In this document: positions 7,223-11,227 of the stretch, in pieces
Layout of the letters: every line of letters starts with the position of its first letter
Position numbering within the stretch: position 1 is the first letter of the stretch
Origin: Bacillota bacterium
GTDB taxonomy: Bacteria; Bacillota; Clostridia; Christensenellales; SZUA-584
Direction of reading: 5' to 3'
Assembly: GCA_023396555.1 (NCBI GenBank)
Contig: JAEWWC010000190.1
Location: forward strand, 1 to 11,227
DNA: 11,227 nucleotides
Program-made: the position numbers and the translations under genes
The notes under the pieces: model-generated
The model's input: only the letters and a program-made list of their open reading frames with translations
Database searches by the model: none
Told to the model about the DNA's origin: nothing

Positions 7223-7687
7223 TCACTCAGCCGGAGGCGTTTGTCCAGCCGCTTCCGTCTCTGCAAGTTTACTTTTCACTGCCTCGCGGGCCTCAGGGTC
7301 CAGCCCGTCCAGATTCGCCAGTATGTCGGCCAGCACCTTTTCCTTCTTCCTCTCCTGCACGTTGCGTTTCAGTTCCTCGTTGCGTTCGCGGCCCTGACGG
7401 ATGCTCTCCTCGCCTTTTTCCACCAGCTTATCGAACAGCTTCTTGCCTTTCTGTGCTGTTTCTTCAGCCTTGTCGGCCAGCTTCGCTGCCAGTTTCTTGC
7501 CCTGTTCGGCGGTCATCTCGCCCTTCTCCACCAACTTTTCGATCAATTCTTTTGCCTGGGCAGCGGTCAACTCTCCCTTATCCACCAGCTTCTCGATCAG
7601 CTCCTTAGATTTCTCGGCGGTCAGGGCGGCAGCGCCGATACCGGCCATCATCACCTTTTTCAGGTCTTCACTCAAATTGCTTGACAT
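7223..7687 (-). CDS. Phasin-like coiled protein with five 18-residue repeats
   Basis: A 154-residue, highly charged protein rich in Lys, Glu and Ala, without a signal peptide. After a short N-terminal helix (SEDLKKVMMAGIGAAA), residues 22-111 form five consecutive 18-residue units (22-39, 40-57, 58-75, 76-93, 94-111) of the type LTAxxxKELIEKLVxKGE; the first four are clear and the fifth has diverged. A hydrophilic tail ends in TPPAE. Amphipathic repeats of this sort are found in phasin-family and related Bacillota proteins, where they are predicted to be helical and to bind granule or membrane surfaces or form oligomers. The start is secure: AAAGGAGGG at 7702-7694 lies six bases upstream. It has its own promoter and terminator, and is divergent from the dehydrogenase gene. 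A polyhydroxyalkanoate role is not supported here, since no synthase gene is present. Confidence 0.8.
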   Translation of the reverse strand: MSSNLSEDLKKVMMAGIGAAALTAEKSKELIEKLVDKGELTAAQAKELIEKLVEKGEMTAEQGKKLAAKLADKAEETAQKGKKLFDKLVEKGEESIRQGRERNEELKRNVQERKKEKVLADILANLDGLDPEAREAVKSKLAETEAAGQTPPAE

Positions 7688-7752
7688 TGTGATCCCTCCT
7701 TTATTCCGAACGATAAGTCTCGCTTATGTATCAGTCATTGTTCTATGATATT

Positions 7753-7781
7753 ATTATACACCTTTTTTCCGTCCCTGATAA
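7753..7781 (-). promoter_or_regulatory. Promoter of the phasin-like gene
   Basis: On the minus strand TTATCA (7781-7776) is followed after 17 bases by a perfect TATAAT (7758-7753). The predicted start is near 7746, giving a leader of roughly 60 bases before the ATG at 7687. Confidence 0.65.
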
Positions 7782-7817
7782 GAGCACAGCGCTATGTTTT
7801 CCATTTTATTCACAGGA

Positions 7818-7846
7818 TTGACAGCCCAGCCGGCATATGAAAGAAT
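7818..7846 (+). promoter_or_regulatory. Probable promoter of the short-chain dehydrogenase gene
   Basis: A perfect TTGACA (7818-7823) is followed after 17 bases by AAGAAT (7841-7846), a 4 of 6 match to TATAAT. The expected start near 7853 lies just before AGGAGG (7861-7866). It would place the upstream in-frame ATG at 7837 outside the transcript, which supports the start at 7876. Confidence 0.45.
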
Positions 7847-7875
7847 ATCAGCAAACTGACAGGAGGCTTAATGCA

Positions 7876-8643
7876 ATGGATTTCAATGGAAGAGCCTGCG
7901 TAGTGACAGGCGGTGCGAACGGCATCGGACGCTGTATTGTGGAGGAATTCGTTCGGGCCGGCGCGTCAGTGGCGTTCGTGGACATCGACGAAGCCGCGGG
8001 AAATCTGCTGTCTGGTCAGCTGGGCGGCAAAGCGCTGTTCTTTCGGGGGGACATCGCTGATGAAGCAGCACTGATGGCGTTTGCGGACGCCGCCGTTGTC
8101 CGTTTGGGTAGCGTCGACTATCTCATCAACAACGCTTGCCTGACCCGTCACGGCTTGCTGTCCGGCTGCGGGTACGACGACTTCAACTACGTGCTGAAGG
8201 CGGGCGTCACCGCGCCGTATATGCTCACACGGCTGCTGCTGCCCCATTTTACAAATCGCGCCGCCATCGTCAACATCGCGTCCACCCGAGCCGCTATGAG
8301 CCAGCCGGATACCGAAAGCTATTCCGCCGCCAAGGGTGGCATCCGCGCACTGACGCACGCCATGGCGATGAGCCTTACCGGACGGATACGCGTCAACTGC
8401 ATCAGCCCCGGCTGGATCGATACCAGCGCCTATCATGGCAATACGGAGTCTGCCGCGTTCGCGCCTCAGGATCTGGCACAGCATCCCGCCGGCCGCGTCG
8501 GCAAGCCGCTGGACATCGCCAAAGCGGTACTGTATCTATGCAGCGAAGACGCGTCGTTTATCGACGGTGAGAACATCGTGATCGACGGCGGCATGACACG
8601 CCAGATGATCTACCACGGTGACCATGGCTGGAAGCTGGACTGA
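7876..8643 (+). CDS. Classical short-chain dehydrogenase/reductase (SDR)
   Basis: A 255-residue cytoplasmic NAD(P)-dependent oxidoreductase of the classical SDR type. It has the Rossmann motif TGGANGIG (residues 11-18), an aspartate at the end of the second strand (FVDID, D36) that usually favours NAD(H), NNA after strand four, and the catalytic triad Ser136, Tyr149 and Lys153 (YSAAK). It ends with the usual VIDGGMT segment and a tail containing HGDHGW. The length is typical. The ATG at 7876 is preceded by AGGAGG (7861-7866), nine bases away; the ATG at 7837 has no ribosome site and the ATG at 7871 is out of frame. The gene is divergent from the phasin-like gene and separated from the next operon by a promoter region, so it is probably a single-gene unit. 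The substrate (an alcohol, sugar or keto compound) cannot be told. Confidence 0.9.
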   Translation: MDFNGRACVVTGGANGIGRCIVEEFVRAGASVAFVDIDEAAGNLLSGQLGGKALFFRGDIADEAALMAFADAAVVRLGSVDYLINNACLTRHGLLSGCGYDDFNYVLKAGVTAPYMLTRLLLPHFTNRAAIVNIASTRAAMSQPDTESYSAAKGGIRALTHAMAMSLTGRIRVNCISPGWIDTSAYHGNTESAAFAPQDLAQHPAGRVGKPLDIAKAVLYLCSEDASFIDGENIVIDGGMTRQMIYHGDHGWKLD

Positions 8644-8716
8644 TTTTTGCGTCTCATTTCCGAAATCCAAGCGTATTCAATAGAATAACTTAAATAATCA
8701 GCATCAGATACAATTC

Positions 8717-8725
8717 TGATATAAT
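8717..8725 (+). promoter_or_regulatory. Candidate upstream extended -10 promoter
   Basis: TGATATAAT (8717-8725) is a perfect extended -10 element (TGnTATAAT) in the gap after the dehydrogenase gene. No convincing -35 box lies upstream. It could be a second, more distal promoter for the PII-like/antiporter operon. Confidence 0.35.
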
Positions 8726-8774
8726 ACCGGGCCGGCCACCCCGTTTTATTCGGTTTACAGGCCTGTTTGTTTGT

Positions 8775-8804
8775 TTGTTCTCATACCTTTGGCAGTGTTA
8801 TAAT
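8775..8804 (+). promoter_or_regulatory. Main promoter of the PII-like/antiporter operon
   Basis: TGTTATAAT (8796-8804) is a perfect extended -10 element. A weak -35 candidate TTGTTC (8775-8780) lies 18 bases upstream, at the end of a run of four TGTT units (8764-8779). The predicted start near 8811 gives a very short leader and rules against the GTG at 8813 as start codon. Confidence 0.6.
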
Positions 8805-8827
8805 GGCGAACCGTGGGGGTTTTTAAT

Positions 8828-9181
8828 ATGAAATTACTAATATGTGTACTCAACCAAACGGATAAGCTCGACGCCATCCTCACAGAGTTTGCGACCAGGA
8901 ACATCTGTGGCGCAACGATACTCGACGGGACAGGCATGGCGCAGATGCTGTCACACAAGCACGACGAAGATGAAATTCCTTTTCTCGGTAATCTATTTTC
9001 ATTTCTGAATCCGGAGCGTGAGAAGAGCAAGGTCATCTTTGCCGCGATAGACGACGAACAATTGAGCGAAGCTGTCAGCGTGATAGAGAATGTTGTGGGA
9101 GACCTTTCAAAAGAAAATACCGGCGTGGTTTTCAGCGTCCCCGTAGATTATGCAAAGGGGATCTGTAAACTTGGAAAGTAG
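8828..9181 (+). CDS. PII-like (GlnB-fold) signalling protein
   Basis: A 117-residue soluble protein that follows the PII pattern. A first strand and helix (MKLLICVLNQTDKLDAILTE) lead to CGATILDGTGM (residues 27-37), matching the GxTVxxxxGxG stretch before the T-loop. A T-loop-like region of about 30 residues (37-66) carries HKHDEDE and FLGNLFSFLNPE. Then come a second strand-helix unit (SKVIFAAIDDEQLSEAVSVI) and NTGVVFSVPVDYAKGI (97-112), matching the end of PII proteins. The T-loop has no tyrosine, so GlnD-type uridylylation is not expected. PII-like proteins form trimers and often control a transporter encoded next door; here an antiporter gene overlaps its stop by 11 bases. The ATG at 8828 has only a G-rich site (GGGGG, 8815-8819) as ribosome binding site. 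The ligand is unknown; the fold is inferred from sequence pattern. Confidence 0.82.
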   Translation: MKLLICVLNQTDKLDAILTEFATRNICGATILDGTGMAQMLSHKHDEDEIPFLGNLFSFLNPEREKSKVIFAAIDDEQLSEAVSVIENVVGDLSKENTGVVFSVPVDYAKGICKLGK

Positions 9182-10391
9182 CATCATATTTGAAGTCGCC
9201 GTCATACTGCTGGCTGGTCTTGTTTTCGGTCGTCTTGGAAAATTCATTAAGTTGCCCAACGTCACCGGCTATCTGATAGCCGGGCTGCTGCTGGGGCCGA
9301 GCCTGCTCAACATCATCCCCATCAGCATGGTGAACGGATTTGCCGTGATATCAGACATTGCGCTGAGTTTCATCGCGTTTTCCATCGGCAGCCAGTTCAG
9401 TTTCAAGTATTTCAAACAGGTGGGAGTCGCCCCCATTATCATCGCCATCACAGAATCCTTCGGGGCGATCATACTGGTAACCGGCGCTCTGATACTCGCT
9501 GGCTTTGATTTAAAGCTCTCCATCATGCTGGGTGCGATTGCCGCCGCCACCGCTCCCGCACAGACCATCATGGTGGTCAATCAATACAATGCCAAAGGGC
9601 CGCTGACCTCGATGCTTCTGAGCGTGGCCGCGATTGACGACGCCGTGGCGCTCGTTGGCTTCGGCATCGCAGCCGCCGTCGTCAACATGCTGTCCTCCAC
9701 CGACCCCGTGAGCGTGCTGTCCTTCCTGATGCCGCTCTATCAAATCGCCGTATCCGTCGCGCTGGGCATTGCATCCGGCTTACTGATGAAGCTGCTGTTC
9801 AGATGGTTTAAAAAGGCGTCCAACCGCATCTGCATCATCACGGCGTCCATACTGGCCACCTACTGGCTGGCCGACATTGTGGGCGGCTCTACGCTGCTGG
9901 CCTGCATGGCGCTGGGCGCGGTACTGGTGAACACTACCGACGAAACAGAGAGCGCCGTGAAGCTGACCAGCGCCTTTACGCCACCTATATTTGTGATATT
10001 CTTCGTGATATCCGGCGCTGGGTTCGACATCGGCGCATTGGCTTCCATTGGCGTGATCGGGCTGATATATGTATTGGCCCGCGTGGGCGGCAAAATGTTT
10101 GGAGCCTGGTTCGGCGGCAGAGTCACCCATCAGGAGAAAAAGATATGCAACTATCTCGGACCTACGCTGATGCCGCAGGCGGGCGTGGCGCTGGGTCTCA
10201 TCGTGCTGGCCAGCTCAATGGTGCCGGAATACGCGCCGCAGCTGCGCACGGTTATACTGTGCTCCACGTTCATCTACTCGATCATCGGGCCATCGGCAGC
10301 CAAATGGGCGCTGCAGAAGGGCGGTGAGATCACTGTCGAAAGAAAGCTGAAAACCCGGCAAAAACAGAAACAAAGACAGGTTTCCGCCTGA
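9171..10391 (+). CDS. CPA2-family cation/proton antiporter (NapA/KefC-type transport domain)
   Basis: A 406-residue integral membrane antiporter of the monovalent cation:proton CPA2 family, expected to exchange Na+ or K+ for H+ across the cytoplasmic membrane. About twelve or thirteen hydrophobic segments are visible. Key motifs are LPNVTGYLIAGLLLGPSLL (residues 28-46), TAPAQTIMVV (127-136), where the unwound helix is expected, and the paired aspartates D156-D157 in AAIDDAVAL, typical of electrogenic members. It ends in a short basic tail (RKLKTRQKQKQRQ) and has no RCK/TrkA domain, unlike KefC. The frame reaches an ATG at 9150, but that codon has no ribosome site; AAAGGGG (9154-9160) lies 10 bases before the TTG at 9171, which gives the usual hydrophobic start. 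The 11-base overlap with the PII-like gene suggests translational coupling. The ion specificity is not known. Confidence 0.9.
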   Translation: MESSIIFEVAVILLAGLVFGRLGKFIKLPNVTGYLIAGLLLGPSLLNIIPISMVNGFAVISDIALSFIAFSIGSQFSFKYFKQVGVAPIIIAITESFGAIILVTGALILAGFDLKLSIMLGAIAAATAPAQTIMVVNQYNAKGPLTSMLLSVAAIDDAVALVGFGIAAAVVNMLSSTDPVSVLSFLMPLYQIAVSVALGIASGLLMKLLFRWFKKASNRICIITASILATYWLADIVGGSTLLACMALGAVLVNTTDETESAVKLTSAFTPPIFVIFFVISGAGFDIGALASIGVIGLIYVLARVGGKMFGAWFGGRVTHQEKKICNYLGPTLMPQAGVALGLIVLASSMVPEYAPQLRTVILCSTFIYSIIGPSAAKWALQKGGEITVERKLKTRQKQKQRQVSA

Positions 10392-10419
10392 TACTTGGTC
10401 CCAAATCTTAAGAAACAAC

Positions 10420-10450
10420 AAGGGCATCCCGATGCGGATACCCTTTTTTT
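10420..10450 (+). terminator. Intrinsic terminator of the antiporter operon
   Basis: AGGGCATCC (10421-10429) pairs with GGATACCCT (10436-10444) with one C-A mismatch and a 6-base loop, followed by a run of seven T (10444-10450). It lies 29 bases after the antiporter stop codon and isolates the operon from the TetR promoter. Confidence 0.85.
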
Positions 10451-10473
10451 CGGACTTTTATAGAAAAAAGGTG

Positions 10474-10502
10474 TTGACAGCCGATTAGAAATACTCTATA
10501 TT
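10474..10502 (+). promoter_or_regulatory. Promoter of the TetR-family gene
   Basis: A perfect TTGACA (10474-10479), a 17-base spacer and TATATT (10497-10502, 5 of 6) form the strongest complete promoter in the window. The start of transcription should be near 10508, within the operator palindrome. Confidence 0.8.
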
Positions 10503-10527
10503 GAACATGTTCAAAATTCGTTCTAAT
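10484..10527 (+). promoter_or_regulatory. Nested operator, probable TetR binding site
   Basis: TTGAACATGTTCAA (10501-10514) is a perfect 14-bp palindrome overlapping the last two bases of the -10 box and the start site. It lies inside a wider 7-bp inverted repeat, ATTAGAA (10484-10490) and TTCTAAT (10521-10527), whose centre is offset by two bases. A repressor bound here would block RNA polymerase, which fits autoregulation by the TetR protein encoded directly downstream. Confidence 0.7.
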
Positions 10528-10542
10528 TATAAGAGGTGCGCT

Positions 10543-11097
10543 ATGTCGGAAAACGATGCGAAAGAACGGATACTCAAGGCCGCCAAAGAGCTGATGGACG
10601 AAACGGATAATCCGGAATCCGTCACAATGCGCCAGATCGCGCAGCGTGCAGGCGTGGGCGTGGGGCTCATCAATTACCACTTCCAGTCACGTGAGAACCT
10701 GCTTTACACCGCCATCGGCGAAGTGATGGTCTCCATCATGGACGAATTCCGACAGGCTCCGCCGGAGGACGCCTCCCCTGTAGAACGGCTGAAAACCATG
10801 ATGACGGCCCTGTGCGACGCGGGCGCGCGCCACGAAAAGGAGATGCGACTGGGCGCGCAGTACCAGCTGATATCCGGCGACTTCAGCGCTGCTCATTATT
10901 TGCTGCCCGCGCTTCGTGAGGCCTGCGGCAACCGGCACGACGAAAACGCACTGCGGCTGATCGCTCTTGAGCTGTTCACGCTAACCAATCTGATGTTGCT
11001 GCGAAGAGACGCCTTCTTCCGGTTCAGCGGCGCGGACATCATGGATAAGCCTCAGCGCGACAGGCTGATCAGCCAGTTAATTGATATTTACCTGTAA
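10543..11097 (+). CDS. TetR-family transcriptional regulator
   Basis: A 184-residue DNA-binding repressor of the TetR family. The N-terminal domain begins AKERILKAAKELM (residues 6-18) and holds the helix-turn-helix at about residues 28-47 (TMRQIAQRAGVGVGLINYHF), followed by the usual SRENLL. The rest is a helical ligand-binding and dimer domain of unassigned type. The ATG at 10543 has AAGAGGTG (10531-10538) just upstream; an earlier in-frame TTG at 10501 falls inside the operator and before the expected start of transcription, so it is rejected. A perfect palindrome over its promoter suggests autoregulation, and a small membrane protein gene follows after 54 bases, so it may control that gene too. 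The ligand is unknown. Confidence 0.92.
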   Translation: MSENDAKERILKAAKELMDETDNPESVTMRQIAQRAGVGVGLINYHFQSRENLLYTAIGEVMVSIMDEFRQAPPEDASPVERLKTMMTALCDAGARHEKEMRLGAQYQLISGDFSAAHYLLPALREACGNRHDENALRLIALELFTLTNLMLLRRDAFFRFSGADIMDKPQRDRLISQLIDIYL

Positions 11098-11128
11098 CGC
11101 AGGCGCAAAGAGAGTTAAGCAATATATT

Positions 11129-11140
11129 TTAAATATTTAA
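11129..11140. repeat. Perfect 12-bp AT palindrome before the last gene
   Basis: TTAAATATTTAA is a perfect palindrome in the gap after the TetR gene, overlapping the first bases of the AAGGAG ribosome binding site (11139-11144). It could be a chance product of AT-rich sequence or a weak site affecting translation start. Confidence 0.3.
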
Positions 11141-11151
11141 GGAGAAATCAA

Positions 11152-11227
11152 ATGGGTACTGTTACTATTATTATGGCATCGCTGACGGCGCTGCTGCTGC
11201 TCTGCCAGCTGATGTGCGGCATGTGGA
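11152..11227 (+). CDS. Membrane protein, N-terminal fragment cut by the window end
   Basis: An ATG at 11152 follows AAGGAG (11139-11144) after seven bases, and 25 full codons are open to the edge of the window. The visible peptide starts MGTVTIIMASL and continues as a hydrophobic Leu-rich segment (ALLLLCQLMCGMW) with two cysteines, most likely a first transmembrane helix with the N-terminus outside or a signal anchor. It lies 54 bases after the TetR gene on the same strand, with no terminator between, so it is probably co-transcribed and a likely target of that regulator. Too little is visible to name a family. Confidence 0.6.
   Translation, partial: MGTVTIIMASLTALLLLCQLMCGMW

Noticed and set aside
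7079..7684. Open frame of 201 codons on the plus strand opposite the phasin-like gene
   Set aside because: It is the mirror of the 18-residue repeat gene. Its apparent Leu/Phe-rich repeats come from the complementary Lys/Glu codons, and the minus-strand gene has the promoter, ribosome site and terminator.
7837..7875. Upstream start of the short-chain dehydrogenase
   Set aside because: It has no ribosome site and lies before the predicted start of transcription; AGGAGG at 7861-7866 points to the ATG at 7876.
7223..8643. Polyhydroxyalkanoate granule locus (phasin plus reductase)
   Set aside because: No synthase or thiolase is present, the two genes are divergent, and D36 of the reductase suggests NAD(H) rather than the NADPH use of PhaB.
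10501..10542. Earlier TTG start of the TetR gene
   Set aside because: It overlaps the -10 box and operator palindrome, upstream of the expected transcript start.

Overview
The window looks like chromosomal DNA of a moderately high-GC member of the Bacillota, probably a clostridial lineage. The reasons are strong purine-rich ribosome binding sites (AGGAGG-like, 6 to 9 bases upstream), GTG/TTG/CTG starts, sigma-A-type promoters (TTGACA/TATAAT, extended TGnTATAAT), hairpin plus T-run terminators, and the gene families present. The species cannot be named from the sequence. There is no rRNA, tRNA, CRISPR array, transposase or phage gene.

Layout. (1) Bases 3-4667, plus strand: the RNA-binding transcription accessory protein Tex, an MFS transporter and a TIM-barrel amidohydrolase lie head to tail with gaps of 33 and 39 bases. 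The last two look like an uptake and hydrolysis pair. (2) Bases 4668-5082: a 415-base intergenic stretch, first a run of six inverted repeats (4701-4948), then an AT-rich control region with a TATAAT box and spaced inverted repeats. (3) Bases 5083-7104, plus strand: an orphan hydantoinase A/oxoprolinase-like ATPase-fold enzyme. (4) Bases 7105-7222: a short palindrome-rich gap with a terminator for the gene on the other strand. (5) Bases 7223-7687, minus strand: a small, charged, phasin-like protein built of five 18-residue repeats, transcribed divergently from (6) a classical short-chain dehydrogenase at 7876-8643. (7) Bases 8828-10391: a two-gene operon of a PII-like signalling protein and a CPA2-family cation/proton antiporter, overlapping by 11 bases and closed by a good terminator. 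(8) Bases 10474-11227: a TetR-family regulator whose promoter carries a 14-bp perfect palindrome at the start site, followed by the first 25 codons of a small membrane protein cut by the window end.

How the parts work together. The clearest functional unit is the PII-like/antiporter pair: a soluble trimer-type sensor made immediately before, and translationally coupled to, an antiporter that lacks the fused RCK/TrkA-type domain of KefC-like relatives. The MFS/amidohydrolase pair and the hydantoinase suggest use of small organic or cyclic-amide nutrients, but substrates cannot be read from sequence. The TetR gene is probably autoregulated and probably controls the membrane protein gene that follows.

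The points most worth a second look are the PII-like/antiporter coupling, the hairpin array at 4701-4948, the nested operator in front of the TetR gene, the probable CTG start of tex, and the 18-residue repeat protein.
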